From Methanocorpusculum sp. (lineage in GTDB: Archaea; Halobacteriota; Methanomicrobia; Methanomicrobiales; Methanocorpusculaceae), in NCBI GenBank assembly GCA_017387505.1, contig JAFOFB010000001.1, forward strand, positions 62,001-126,000: a stretch of DNA of 64,000 nucleotides. The letters are read 5' to 3'. Within the stretch, counting starts at the first letter, position 1; the number at the start of each line of letters is the position of its first letter. The position numbers were made by a program, and so were the translations under genes. Under the pieces are notes generated by a model, which was not told the origin of the DNA, searched no databases, and worked only from the letters and a program-made list of their open reading frames with translations. Shown here piece by piece: positions 52,465 through 61,786 of the stretch.

Positions 52465-52565
52465 TTTAAATATATTGTAAAACAGCCCCGGAAACGGGGG
52501 GTGGTCGTATGCGAAGCTCTTCCACTTCTTCGCATACAAGGTGAACCAGGTGGTGTAGCCCCCTG
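52465..52565 (+). ncRNA. Candidate small RNA downstream of ftsZ
   Basis: Between ftsZ and the coiled-coil gene is a 388-base non-coding gap. On the plus strand, TATA-like TTTAAATATA (52465-52474) lies about 25 bases before a run of G (52496-52501). From there a compact fold is possible: GGGGG with CCCCC (52559-52563), TGGT with ACCA, and a 10-base stem GTATGCGAAG (52507-52516) with CTTCGCATAC (52527-52536). This suggests an RNA of about 70 bases. A GAAA-loop hairpin (52486-52499) overlaps the 5' end. No known RNA class is recognised. Confidence 0.4.
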
Positions 52566-52639
52566 TAATATTGTATTGATGTGAATCCTGTATTATTGGT
52601 GTATGGACTGATGTAGTACGTCTGTGTAAGACTATGACC

Positions 52640-53797
52640 TTAGATAATCCAGTCAAAGTTACCGCCGCTGGTGCGGATCGGCTCCGGATTTGCATGAGAG
52701 GCTGGTGATGGGGCGGCGTAGGACTGCTGAACCTGCGGCTGAGATCTGCCGATGACTCTTGGCTCGGAGCTTCCACCGATAATCTGAGGGCTGTGGATAC
52801 CAGTCATGATTGCCATAACAGAGACCTTGCCTTCGAAGTCCTTTCTAACGCGCGCACCCCAGATGACATCTGCGTGCGGGTCAAGCTCATAGGTGAGCTG
52901 CTGTGCAATCTCTTCTGCATCGTGCAGAGTTAAGTCGTTTCCACCAGTGATGTGGATAAGACCGCCGGTTGCGCCTCTGAAGTCGATGTCAAGAAGCGGG
53001 TGTGCAAGACAATCACGGATGACAGACTCAGCTTTGTTCTGCTGCTTGGACTCTCCAATAAGCATAACTGCAAGACCACCCTTGCTCATGATTGCGCGGA
53101 CATCTGCGTAGTCGATGTTGATTAAGGACGGCTCAGTGATAGTCTCAGAGATACCCTTAACAGTCTCTGCAATAATCTGATCCATGACAGAGAATGCCTG
53201 TCCAAGCGGGAGGTTTGGAACGAAGTTCTTGAGTCTGTTGTTGTCGAGAACGATAACAGAGTCTGCAGCCTGGCGCATTGCCTCAAGACCATCCTCTGCT
53301 TTGAGCATTCTTGCTCTCTCAACCTGGAACGGATAGGAAACCATTGCGATAACAATTGCCCCGTGCTCCTTTGCAATTTGTGCAACAACAGGTGCAGAAC
53401 CAGTTCCAGTTCCACCACCCATACCGGCAGTGACGAATACAAGGTCAGCATCCTTTAAGAGCTCTTCTAAGGTCGGGCGTGCCATCTCTGCTGCACGGCG
53501 TCCTACATCCGGGAATCCTCCGGCACCAAGACCGCGGGTTAAGGATTTTCCGATTAAGACACGCTTGTCTGCCTGAATCATGTCAAGGTGCTGCTTATCG
53601 GTGTTGATTGCGATAGTTTCAGCACCACCGACTTTCATGTTGTGGAGACGGTTGATAGTGTTGTTTCCTGCACCACCGCATCCAACGATGACAATTCTCG
53701 GCTGTCCGAGCATATCTTCATCGTCAACGATGGAGGTAGTCTGCATTCCTTTTTCGAGTTCAGCGTTTTTGAGCGCTTCGTTAATGATACTCTGCAT
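52640..53797 (-). CDS. ftsZ: Cell division protein FtsZ
   Basis: A 385-residue tubulin-like GTPase. [17 protein letters not shown] starts the nucleotide fold, [15 protein letters not shown] is the tubulin signature that binds GTP, and [15 protein letters not shown] is the T7-loop region that completes the site of the neighbouring subunit. After residue 340 the tail is rich in Ser, Gln and Pro, and ends in GGNFDWII, a short motif like those binding FtsA- or SepF-type anchors. It forms the division ring. It follows a ribbon-helix-helix regulator by 17 bases. Confidence 0.97.
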   Translation of the reverse strand: MQSIINEALKNAELEKGMQTTSIVDDEDMLGQPRIVIVGCGGAGNNTINRLHNMKVGGAETIAINTDKQHLDMIQADKRVLIGKSLTRGLGAGGFPDVGRRAAEMARPTLEELLKDADLVFVTAGMGGGTGTGSAPVVAQIAKEHGAIVIAMVSYPFQVERARMLKAEDGLEAMRQAADSVIVLDNNRLKNFVPNLPLGQAFSVMDQIIAETVKGISETITEPSLINIDYADVRAIMSKGGLAVMLIGESKQQNKAESVIRDCLAHPLLDIDFRGATGGLIHITGGNDLTLHDAEEIAQQLTYELDPHADVIWGARVRKDFEGKVSVMAIMTGIHSPQIIGGSSEPRVIGRSQPQVQQSYAAPSPASHANPEPIRTSGGNFDWII

Positions 53798-53814
53798 TTT
53801 TTAACACCCCTGAA

Positions 53815-54006
53815 TTAACAGTTGATTCCAATGTCAAAGGTAGATATCGAATCGCTGTCCCGTATAATCCGGTCACTCTTTTGTGAGAGGAAGTCGCGCA
53901 CGGCATAGCGCACTGCTTCGGAAACTGAGGGGAACTCACCAATTTCTACCAGTCTCTCAAGCATTTCAACCTGCTGCGGGGGTAAACGGATTGTAATTCG
54001 GTCCAT
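53815..54006 (-). CDS. CopG/ribbon-helix-helix transcription regulator
   Basis: A 63-residue protein. MDRITIRLPPQQVEMLERLVE is the beta strand and helix A of an RHH domain, and FPSVSEAVRYAVRDFL is helix B. It would bind DNA as a dimer through the paired strands. The ATG at 54006 has GGAG six bases upstream. Multiple TGAC/GTCA half-sites just upstream suggest it controls its own operon, which includes ftsZ. Confidence 0.88.
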   Translation of the reverse strand: MDRITIRLPPQQVEMLERLVEIGEFPSVSEAVRYAVRDFLSQKSDRIIRDSDSISTFDIGINC

Positions 54007-54017
54007 TTGTATCTCCA

Positions 54018-54085
54018 ATCTGACATTCGTCAGACATTTGTCTGACATTTAGCTGACGCACATAAGACGTTTGACTGACATCCTG
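54018..54085 (-). promoter_or_regulatory. Leader of the RHH-ftsZ unit with repeated GTCAGACA half-sites
   Basis: A perfect inverted repeat GTCAGACATTTGTCTGAC lies at 54029-54046 and is flanked by further TGAC/GTCA half-sites at about 54021, 54054 and 54075. A minus-strand TATA box (TTTATAATATAC, about 54110-54121) would start transcription near 54090, so the sites lie in the 5' leader. This is a typical RHH operator arrangement. Confidence 0.6.
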
Positions 54086-54222
54086 TTTTGGACAAAACAT
54101 AATTGTACTTAGTATATTATAAAGCTATCGCACGTGGAAACCCCCCTACCCTATAAAAATGACCACCCCAAATCCCGACTGAGAGACTATAAGACAGAAG
54201 AAGAACAATAATATATCAAGCA

Positions 54223-55212
54223 ATGCCGTCTGAATTTCCAAAAAAGGCAATCCATGGAGGTAAAATCCTGGAAATGAGAAGAAGGTTCAAAGGCTCGCTC
54301 CTTGATGTGAGCGCGAGCATGAACCCGTTTGTTCCTGAATTTACCTGCGCGTATAATCACGATGATTTAGCTGTATATCCTGATGATTCATATGCAGAAC
54401 TGAAGGAAAAAATTGCCAGAACATTTAACAGAAATGTTGATGAAATATGCGTTGGAAACGGCTCTGCGGAGATTATCCGCATTTTCTGCAAAGTAACAGA
54501 CGGCAAAACATGCAGAATCGACATGCCGACATTCGGAGAATACAGTCTTTCAGCAAGGCTTGCAGGAAAAACTGTTATTCAGAATGCCAAAGCCGATATA
54601 CGCTTTATCTGCAACCCGAACAACCCGACAGGAATACTCACCCCGCGCGATGATATGTTAAATCTCGTACAGGAAGCAGAGGATACCTCATCCATGCTCT
54701 TTGTGGATGAAGCATTCATGGAGCTTGCAGAAAAGGATGAATCAATCTCAGATGTCCGCTCAGAAAATCTGTTTGTGATGCGTTCCATTACGAAATGCTT
54801 CACAGTCCCGGGACTTCGATTCGGATTTGGATTTGGTGAGCCAAAGCTCATTGAAAAAATCGAGACAGCAAGAACCCCCTGGACCGTTAATGCATTTGCA
54901 GAAAAGTATGCAATTACTGCATTCGACCACTACGAAGAGCTCAAAGAATCTGCGGCAAAGATTACTGAAGAACGTAACTGGTATACAGCAGAGATTGAAA
55001 AACTCGGACTTTCCTGCTACCCGTCCCAGGTAAACTTCATCACAATCAGACTTGGGAAACCCGCATCCGAAGTATGGGCAAAGATGCTTGAGCATGGAAT
55101 ATCTGTTCGCGACTGCACATCATTCGAACTTCCAGAATGCATCAGAGTTTCAGTAGAAACCCGCGACAAAAACCGCCGTGTACTGGAGGCACTTTCCGAA
55201 TGCTTGCATTAA
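54223..55212 (+). CDS. cobD: Threonine-phosphate decarboxylase (cobalamin synthesis)
   Basis: A 329-residue fold-type I PLP enzyme. IHGGKILEM and SASMNPFVPEF at the start are the CobD rather than HisC signature. CNPNNPTGILTP, VDEAFMELAE, RSITKCFTVPGLRFGFGF (PLP lysine) and RVSVETRDKN follow. It would make (R)-1-amino-2-propanol phosphate for the cobalamin side chain. It overlaps cobY by 13 bases, supporting the assignment over the related HisC. Confidence 0.88.
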   Translation: MPSEFPKKAIHGGKILEMRRRFKGSLLDVSASMNPFVPEFTCAYNHDDLAVYPDDSYAELKEKIARTFNRNVDEICVGNGSAEIIRIFCKVTDGKTCRIDMPTFGEYSLSARLAGKTVIQNAKADIRFICNPNNPTGILTPRDDMLNLVQEAEDTSSMLFVDEAFMELAEKDESISDVRSENLFVMRSITKCFTVPGLRFGFGFGEPKLIEKIETARTPWTVNAFAEKYAITAFDHYEELKESAAKITEERNWYTAEIEKLGLSCYPSQVNFITIRLGKPASEVWAKMLEHGISVRDCTSFELPECIRVSVETRDKNRRVLEALSECLH

Positions 55213-55799
55213 TTCTCGCAGGCGGAGAAGGTTCAAGACTTCGCCTTGGAGAAAAAGCACTGGTAACTGTAGCAGGACGCCCCATGCTTTCCCGTGTAAT
55301 CGAAGCATTCGCACAGGCAGATGTTGAACCGGTTGTTGTTACATCACACAAGACACCGTTTACAAGAAACTTCTGCAGAGCAAATGATATCGAGTTCATC
55401 GACACAGAAGGAGCAGGATATGTTGAAGATATGTGCGAAGCAGTGTCATTATCAGGAGAAGACGGACCATTATTCACAGCTGCCGCAGACATTCCATACC
55501 TTACAGCAGACATCATAAACACCGTACGCGATGCATATTTTAGATCAGGAAAACCAGCATGCTCAACCTGGATTCCAATATCCATCTGCGAAGAGTTTGG
55601 AATGCTTCCAAGATACAAAGAAATAATCAATGGAGTTTGTGCAACTCCTTGTGCTTTGAATATCCTAACAGGCTCTCTTGCAGGCGAAGTGCAGGACGAA
55701 CTGGCAGTTCTCCTAAATGAACCGGGACTGGCATTTAATGTAAACACAAGAGAAGAACTTGCAGCAGCAGAAAAGATGTTCGAAGCTCTTGGAAAATAA
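55200..55799 (+). CDS. cobY: Adenosylcobinamide-phosphate guanylyltransferase
   Basis: A 199-residue nucleotidyltransferase. MLALILAGGEGSRLRLGEKALVTVAGRPML is the GTP-binding and metal region of the MobA-like fold, and FTAAADIPYLTADII near 95 carries the second acidic pair. Archaeal CobY replaces bacterial CobU and activates adenosylcobinamide phosphate with GTP. The ATG lies within the end of cobD, so the two are translated together. The C-terminal half is close to that of other methanogen CobY proteins. Confidence 0.9.
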   Translation: MLALILAGGEGSRLRLGEKALVTVAGRPMLSRVIEAFAQADVEPVVVTSHKTPFTRNFCRANDIEFIDTEGAGYVEDMCEAVSLSGEDGPLFTAAADIPYLTADIINTVRDAYFRSGKPACSTWIPISICEEFGMLPRYKEIINGVCATPCALNILTGSLAGEVQDELAVLLNEPGLAFNVNTREELAAAEKMFEALGK

Positions 55800-55805
55800 A
55801 AAAAA

Positions 55806-57295
55806 TCAAAGAAGAGGAGACATAAGTCTCGAAATACTCTCTTTTATCCGAACCATCACAGACCTGTTCTTATACATATCAAGAGTAATCTCCGTGCAGT
55901 TCGATTCAAGCTCTTTCAGATAAGAATCGCGTGCTTTTTCGCATACTGCTTTGTCATACACAAATGCATTAGTCTCAAAGTTCAGCTTGAAACTCCTGAT
56001 GTCCCAGTTAGCCGTTCCGACAGTCATAACTTTCCCATCAAAAACCGCCGCCTTGCTGTGAATGAAACCATCATTGTAAGTATATCCGCGAACACCAGCC
56101 CCAAGAAGCTCTCCAAGATATGAATGGTTTGCCCAGTAAACAAACGGATGATCCGGCTTGCACGGGATAACAATTCTCACATCAACCCCGGACTTTGCCG
56201 CAAGAATCAAAGCTGTATAGATTGGCTCATCAGGAATAAAGTACGGAGTATGGATATACACCGACTCCTTTGCCTGGCTTATCAGACTGAGATACCCGGA
56301 ATAGATTGCCTTCTTTGGTGAATCAGGACCTGAAGATGCAATCTGCACTTTTGACTGCCCGTGCTGTGAAATCAAATCAGACGGAAAATACACAGAATCA
56401 TCACCTGAGATTAAAAGCTGAGCATCCTTTGCCGAGTAGTTCCAGTCCATAACAAACCTTCTCTGAAGACTTGCAACAGCAGCCCCTCTTATCTTCAGAT
56501 GAGTGTCACGCCAGTACCCAAGCTCACCCTTTCCAAGATACTCATCACCGATATTAAATCCCCCAATAAATCCCACTTTGCCATCCACCACCAGAATCTT
56601 TCTGTGATTCCTAAAATGCAGACGGGTGTTTAAGAACGGAATTTTTAGAGGGAAAAAATCCGGACATCGCCGCCTGCTTTACAGATTGAACCAAAGAACT
56701 TCTTCTTACGGATTCTAAATGTACCGGCCGCATCAAAAATTGCGCGGACCTCAACCCCTTCTGCTGCCTTCTTTGCCAAAAGGGATACAATCTCACGACC
56801 CAACTCATCATCGCGGATAATGAAATACTCAATGTGGATATGATGCTTTGCTGAAAGAATTGCCTCACGCATCGAAGAAAACTTCATATCCCCGTCAGTG
56901 TATATCTCGACATCGTTGTTATCCGAAAAAATCGAGTTGTCGAGATTTAAGAGAAGGGCCGCAGTATTTTCAAAACCCTCTGCATCCAAGCTGTTCTCAT
57001 GATCCTCAAGCCATTCTGCAAGCTGCTCTCTTGCAATATTCTTGTAAACAACATCTGCTTCCGTCTTTTTGGAAAATATACGCGCACCGTACAAATGCCG
57101 CCCGAAGAACATATAGACGATAAACCCAAGAACAGGGAAGACCGCGAAAACCAGAACCCATGCGATAGCAACGGTTGGATTCTTACGCTCCAGAAAAACA
57201 ATGGTAACACACAAAGCAATATCCAAAAGGACGATTAGAATCACAAATGGAAGAGAAGCAGTGCCCAAAAGTAACCAGAGCAGAGAATCAATCAT
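55806..57295 (-). pseudogene. cls: Cardiolipin synthase (phospholipase D family), frameshifted
   Basis: Two frames together make a protein of about 495 residues. The first (from 57295) has two N-terminal membrane helices and the start of the first phospholipase D domain, ending AGGDVRIFSL. The second (to 55806) has the rest, with HRKILVVDGKVGFIGGFN and, in the second domain, FIHSKAAVFDGKVMTVGTANWD; both HxK motifs are intact. The frames join if the six-base run at 56653-56658 (T6 in the transcript) had one more base, giving VRIFFPLKIPFLNTRLHF. It would make cardiolipin-type archaeal lipids. Sequencing error is a fair explanation. Confidence 0.85.
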
Positions 57296-57358
57296 AATTC
57301 ACTTTATGACCTGAAGAATTATAAAACTTGATGTTCTCACGCTTCCAATAGATAAGAA

Positions 57359-57544
57359 ATGGTGCAGTCATACCGATTATTCTTCGAAAGATGGTCCAGA
57401 GGATTTCTGGTAGCAGCAATTATTGCCGCAGTAGCCGGACTTCTCTTCCAGATGGGTGTATTCTATATAATCGCAATTATATCTCTTCTGATATCCTTCG
57501 TAATCTTCTCAAAAGCACGTAAGTATCCGCCGGAGGAGAGATGA
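57359..57544 (+). CDS. Small membrane protein upstream of cofG
   Basis: A 61-residue protein with two hydrophobic segments (about 14-33 and 35-52) and a basic tail, SKARKYPPEER. It overlaps the cofG start by four bases (ATGA), so it is translated with it. I do not recognise the family and see no link to F420 synthesis beyond position. Confidence 0.6.
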   Translation: MVQSYRLFFERWSRGFLVAAIIAAVAGLLFQMGVFYIIAIISLLISFVIFSKARKYPPEER

Positions 57545-58512
57545 AAAAGATTACCTTCTCGAAAAATGTGTTCCTGCCGCTTACACATGTATGCGGGAAT
57601 GCATGCAGTTACTGCTCCTTCAAAGAACCTGTTGCAGACGGATGCGTCATGGAACCGTCCGAAGTCAAAGCAACCTTAGACCGCGGAGCAGAATTTTCAT
57701 GTACCGAAGCACTCTTTACCTTTGGAGAACGCCCGGAACTTGAGCGAGGCTTTAACGCCCATCTTCAGAAAATCGGATATGATTCAATTCTCGACTACTG
57801 TTACGACATGAGCAAATATGCTCTCTCCAAAGGAATTCTTCCGCACTCGAATGTCGGAATCATCAACGAAGAGGAGATGAGCCGCATGCGTACTGTTACC
57901 GCAAGCATGGGACTTATGCTTGAGACAACAGCAGATGTTCACGCACACCGGCACAGCCCTGGAAAAGATCCGGCTGTTAGAATCGAGATGATTGAGACTG
58001 CAGGAAAGCTGAAGATTCCATTCACCACAGGACTGCTTCTTGGAATCGGCGAGACACGCGAAGACAGAATCGAGTCGCTTCAGGTAATCGCTGACATTCA
58101 GAAACGCTTCGGACACATTCAGGAAATCATCATCCAGAACTTCTGCCCGAAACCGGGAACAGAAATGGCAGATGTACCTGGAGCTACCCTTGACACCGTA
58201 GCTGACACATTAAGCCTCGCAGCAGAAATTCTCCCGGACAGCATCTCAGTCCAGATTCCGCCAAACTTGGCAGATGCAGGACGGCTTCTTGCATACGGCG
58301 TAAATGACCTTGGAGGAGTATCTCCTGTAACCATTGACTACATCAACCCCGAACACCCGTGGCCTGCAATCGAAGAGCTCAAAACAATCGCAAAGGGATA
58401 CAAAGTCAGAGAAAGACTCTGCGTTTACGAAAAATACTGTACGTCAGAATGGATTGACGAAAGTATCCTGCCTCTTGTCCTCGACCTCAAGAAAAGAGTG
58501 TACGGGGCATAA
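57541..58512 (+). CDS. cofG: 7,8-didemethyl-8-hydroxy-5-deazariboflavin synthase subunit CofG
   Basis: A 323-residue radical SAM enzyme. HVCGNACSYCSFKEP near residue 16 holds the C-x3-C-x2-C cluster ligands. LETTADVHAHRHSPGKDP and IQNFCPKPGTEMADVPG are typical of CofG. With CofH it makes the deazaflavin chromophore of coenzyme F420, the main hydride carrier of methanogens. CofH is not in the window. Confidence 0.95.
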   Translation: MKKITFSKNVFLPLTHVCGNACSYCSFKEPVADGCVMEPSEVKATLDRGAEFSCTEALFTFGERPELERGFNAHLQKIGYDSILDYCYDMSKYALSKGILPHSNVGIINEEEMSRMRTVTASMGLMLETTADVHAHRHSPGKDPAVRIEMIETAGKLKIPFTTGLLLGIGETREDRIESLQVIADIQKRFGHIQEIIIQNFCPKPGTEMADVPGATLDTVADTLSLAAEILPDSISVQIPPNLADAGRLLAYGVNDLGGVSPVTIDYINPEHPWPAIEELKTIAKGYKVRERLCVYEKYCTSEWIDESILPLVLDLKKRVYGA

Positions 58513-58560
58513 CCCTCTTTTTAAACACCAAGAATCCTTTATACCTGCACGTCAACTATT

Positions 58561-58893
58561 TTGTACATGAAAAGAATACTTGGGGAATGGCACGGCAGAA
58601 AAACAATCCCGCTTCTTGCATCCGGTGAATGCATAATCACATTTTGCGAAGATGGAACTGCAAAAGCCAACAGGAAAGTAAAAATTTTAGGAGACACCAT
58701 GAACGTCTCGGCAGATGATATCTGCTGGGAACACTGCGGGGAAAACAGATTCGTTGGAAAATACAGAGACTATCAGATTGAATTCATCATCCAGAACGGA
58801 TGCCTGAAAACAACAGTCAACCCGTACAAACTCGGAGCAGTAAAAAATCCGAAGTACGACATGAACATCCCTCTTGAAATGAAACGCAGGTAA
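58561..58893 (+). CDS. Small lipocalin-like protein, tandem paralog 1
   Basis: A 110-residue, probably all-beta protein starting MYMKRILGEWHGRKTIPLL. It shares a pattern with the next gene: GxWxGxxxIP, DGTA near 32 and a C-terminal NPYKLG. No signal peptide, so it is likely cytoplasmic. No function is known. The tandem copy suggests duplication. Confidence 0.6.
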   Translation: MYMKRILGEWHGRKTIPLLASGECIITFCEDGTAKANRKVKILGDTMNVSADDICWEHCGENRFVGKYRDYQIEFIIQNGCLKTTVNPYKLGAVKNPKYDMNIPLEMKRR

Positions 58894-58950
58894 AACATAC
58901 TGCATACACAATCTTTTTTATCCTTTCAGGATGAGTATATTGTATGGCCT

Positions 58951-59490
58951 TTGATTTATTTTCCGCAATCATGGCAATTCTTTCCGTCCTGTCATTTGGA
59001 GCCAATCGGCGGGACAGATATCACAGATGATACACCGCAGATAGAATTGTCAGGAGTAACAGACACAAGCCCTGAAATACAAAACCCGGAAGTTCCAGAC
59101 ACAAACCCCAAGGCAGAACCTGAAAACACAGAACAGAAATACATAGACACTGCAAAACCGGGTGCGCATCTGATTGCCGGAAAATGGACAGGAACCTCAA
59201 GTATTCCATTTGTGGCATCTGTTGAGTTCTATGCTGACATAAAAGATGACGGAACTGCACGGTTCAGCGGCTCTTTAACATCATCCATGTTTGGAAACCA
59301 TGACTTCGAAAGCGGAGCCGAATGGGAATACCTTGGAGGGGACAAATTCAACGCAGTAATTTCAGGAACTGACACAGCAATTACCTGCAGCGGAGAAAAA
59401 CTCACATTCAAGCTCAATCCATACAAACTTGGACTAACTGACAACTCAATTGCAGACCAGGAATTCACAATAAACCTTCACAGAATCTGA
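58951..59490 (+). CDS. Small beta-rich protein, tandem paralog 2, with uncertain N-terminus
   Basis: Up to 179 residues. The C-terminal part (about 70-179) resembles the preceding gene: GKWTGTSSIPFVASVEF, DDGTARFSG, LTFKLNPYKLGL. Before it is a Pro/Glu/Thr-rich linker (about 25-65). The frame starts only at a TTG. A neighbouring frame offers an ATG followed by a hydrophobic stretch, as if a signal or lipoprotein sequence were one base out of phase; PSCHLEPIGG then looks like a lipobox. Start and frame near 58945-59000 are doubtful. Confidence 0.55.
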   Translation: MIYFPQSWQFFPSCHLEPIGGTDITDDTPQIELSGVTDTSPEIQNPEVPDTNPKAEPENTEQKYIDTAKPGAHLIAGKWTGTSSIPFVASVEFYADIKDDGTARFSGSLTSSMFGNHDFESGAEWEYLGGDKFNAVISGTDTAITCSGEKLTFKLNPYKLGLTDNSIADQEFTINLHRI

Positions 59491-59494
59491 TACC

Positions 59495-60130
59495 ATGATA
59501 GAATACCTTCTCCCGGTACTTTCCGCCTGGTTTACGATGATTATCATCTTAGACCCCCTGCTGTCGGTTTCGATGTTCATCAACTTAACCCATAACCTGA
59601 CAAAAGCAGAGGTCATCAAACAGGCATTTATAGCAACAGCCGTCGCCGGAATTCTGATGCTGTCTTTCCTGTTCTTCAATGACATAGTTTTTGACTTACT
59701 AAACATTGAACTCGAAAGCTTCAAAGTTGCAGGAGGTGTCATCCTCTTCATCTTAGGTCTGCAGATTGTATTGGGTATCGAAATCGGAGGGTCGTCTGCC
59801 GGACACAAAAGTCTGTCAAGTCCTGACCGTGTCGGAAAGAAGGCCATGGCAGGAGTTATCATTGGAACGCCAATTATGTGCGGTCCTGGAGCCATTACAA
59901 CAGTCATGATTCTTGGAGCACAGGATGGACTTCTTATAACATTTATCGCAATCCTCCTCGCTCTTGTCTGTATCTGGCTGATTCTTGTCTTCTCGACATT
60001 CATCAAGAAGATATTAGGAGAGACAATTCTTGTCATTCTCTCAAAGATTATGGGTCTTCTCTTAACAGCAATCGCAGTACATACCATCTGGACAGGAATT
60101 CTTGGTCTCATTGCTCTCTCGGTGATTTAA
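59495..60130 (+). CDS. MarC family integral membrane protein
   Basis: A 211-residue protein with six membrane helices. IIILDPLLSVSMFI near the N-terminus has the DP of the MarC family. AGVIIGTPIMCGPGAITTVMIL near 120 is the central signature (GP-x-A), and ILSKIMGLLLTAIAVH near the end matches the family's C-terminus. The substrate is unknown. Its stop codon shares a base with the ATG of the next gene. Confidence 0.85.
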   Translation: MIEYLLPVLSAWFTMIIILDPLLSVSMFINLTHNLTKAEVIKQAFIATAVAGILMLSFLFFNDIVFDLLNIELESFKVAGGVILFILGLQIVLGIEIGGSSAGHKSLSSPDRVGKKAMAGVIIGTPIMCGPGAITTVMILGAQDGLLITFIAILLALVCIWLILVFSTFIKKILGETILVILSKIMGLLLTAIAVHTIWTGILGLIALSVI

Positions 60131-60801
60131 TGGTAAAGTTCCCGACATCAACCGAGCTCCTCATTTTTGACCTGGAAGCATATGTCCCGGAGGCAGACCG
60201 CAAAAGAAAGACAGGAGCATCACTTGCAGTAAATCCATTCAAAGAAGGCCACACACTTCTTGGAGGAGTGTTCCATCTCTCACGCCCAAGACTTGGAGAG
60301 GTATTAACAAAACCGGAGTTCGAACACCACTGGGTATGGGACGAAGGAGATGAGGCAGAAGTAGTATCCTCCATTTACAAGATATTTTCAGGAATGAGAA
60401 AAAGAGCTGCGCTCAAAAAACAGCATCACGCAGACCCGGTGGTATCCGGTGTTGGAATCTCCATGTTTGATATGCCGTGTATTCTCTCGAAATGTCTGAC
60501 ATACGAGATAGACAGCCCTGATGAAATTTATGAAACAATCTGCAAATGCAGATTTGTAGACATGGCTGTTGCAGGAATAGGATTTATTCCATCAAACTCA
60601 CCTATGCTATATCCAAGAACGCACAACGCTTTAGCAGACTTTTTCATACCGGAACGTGACAAGAAACCGACAGGAAAAGTGGTCTGGGAGATGGCAGACG
60701 AAAAAGACTATGATGGAATCTCCAATAGATGCGAAGGAGAAGTTCGCGAGATGGTAACTCTTGCCAGACGCATGCTTGAAAAATCACAGGTAACAGAATG
60801 A
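60130..60801 (+). CDS. Predicted RNase H-fold exonuclease-like protein
   Basis: A 223-residue protein. ELLIFDLEAYVPEADR has the D-x-E start of DEDD exonucleases, and GVGISMFDMPCILSKC carries a second acidic residue in the expected place. DMAVAGIGF and YPRTHNALADFF follow. The pattern fits an archaeal 3'-5' exonuclease-like family, but not all catalytic residues can be assigned. It overlaps marC by one base and the next gene by four. Confidence 0.65.
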   Translation: MVKFPTSTELLIFDLEAYVPEADRKRKTGASLAVNPFKEGHTLLGGVFHLSRPRLGEVLTKPEFEHHWVWDEGDEAEVVSSIYKIFSGMRKRAALKKQHHADPVVSGVGISMFDMPCILSKCLTYEIDSPDEIYETICKCRFVDMAVAGIGFIPSNSPMLYPRTHNALADFFIPERDKKPTGKVVWEMADEKDYDGISNRCEGEVREMVTLARRMLEKSQVTE

Positions 60802-61736
60802 AAATTGTTGTAATCGAACCGCTTGGAGTTGAAACCAGCCTGCTCGAAGAACTCGCCGCAGGACTTTCTCCAAAGGCAGAACTTGTGTGTTATGACACAC
60901 GAAGCGAAGACACTGAAGAACTTATCAGACGCGGGGCTGATGCTGACATTATTGCTCTCGCAAATCAGCAGATCCCAGAAGAAGTCATCACCGGATGGAA
61001 ACAGGCAAAAATGATTGCTGTTGCTTTTACAGGAGTTGACCATATCCCGCTTGAGACATGCAGAAAGAAAAATATCACAGTATGTAACTGTGCCGGATAC
61101 TCAACTGCCGCAGTGTCTGATCTTGTCTTTGGAATGCTTATCTCTCTCTATAGAAACCTTGAATCATGCGGAAAAGGTGTTCGGGATAGAAAGACCAAGG
61201 ACGGGCTTATTGGATTCGAGCTTGAGGGAAAGAACTTCGGAGTTATTGGAACAGGAGCGATTGGAACACGTGTTCTTTCAATCGCACAGGCATTCGGATG
61301 TAAGACCTATGCTTATTCCAGAACCGAAAAGGAAATCGAAGGTGTCACATACACAGACCTTGAAACACTCCTGTCTACCTGTGACATTGTATCAGTCCAT
61401 GTCCCGCTGACAAATGAAACTCGCGGCATGCTTAATGCAGAAAATCTGAAGCTGATGAAACCATCTGCTGTTCTAATCAACACAGCAAGAGGTCCTGTTG
61501 TTGATGCTGAGGCACTTACTTCATGCTTAAACGATTGTTTGATTGCAGGGGCGTGTGTCGATGTCTTTGACATAGAACCTCCGCTTTCAAAAGACATGCC
61601 GCTTCTTCAAGCAAAAAATCTGATAGCAACCCCGCACATTGGATTTGCAACAAAAGAAGCACTTGTAAAGCGTGCAAAAATGGTGTTTGAAAATATTCAG
61701 GCGTTCGCGGATGGAACGCCGAAAAATGTTGTCTGA
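60798..61736 (+). CDS. D-isomer 2-hydroxyacid dehydrogenase
   Basis: A 312-residue dehydrogenase. The NAD fold is FGVIGTGAIGTRVLSIAQAFG near 150. INTARGPVVDAEAL near 230 carries the catalytic arginine, FDIEPPLSKDMPLL the glutamate, and TPHIGFATKEAL the histidine. This matches the SerA/glyoxylate reductase family. The substrate is unclear; no regulatory ACT domain is present, so it is not a full phosphoglycerate dehydrogenase. It overlaps the exonuclease-like gene by four bases. Confidence 0.88.
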   Translation: MKIVVIEPLGVETSLLEELAAGLSPKAELVCYDTRSEDTEELIRRGADADIIALANQQIPEEVITGWKQAKMIAVAFTGVDHIPLETCRKKNITVCNCAGYSTAAVSDLVFGMLISLYRNLESCGKGVRDRKTKDGLIGFELEGKNFGVIGTGAIGTRVLSIAQAFGCKTYAYSRTEKEIEGVTYTDLETLLSTCDIVSVHVPLTNETRGMLNAENLKLMKPSAVLINTARGPVVDAEALTSCLNDCLIAGACVDVFDIEPPLSKDMPLLQAKNLIATPHIGFATKEALVKRAKMVFENIQAFADGTPKNVV

Positions 61737-61786
61737 GAATTGACAACAACACTCATTTTTTATTTAACAGAATTCATCATACAAAC

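Noticed and set aside
52459-52776. Minus-strand frame of 105 codons overlapping the end of ftsZ
   Set aside because: Two-thirds of it overlap ftsZ out of frame, and the rest coincides with the candidate structured RNA. No plausible start or ribosome site.
59446-60111. A 221-codon frame antisense to marC
   Set aside because: The sequence is basic and low in family character, and marC on the other strand has clear motifs.
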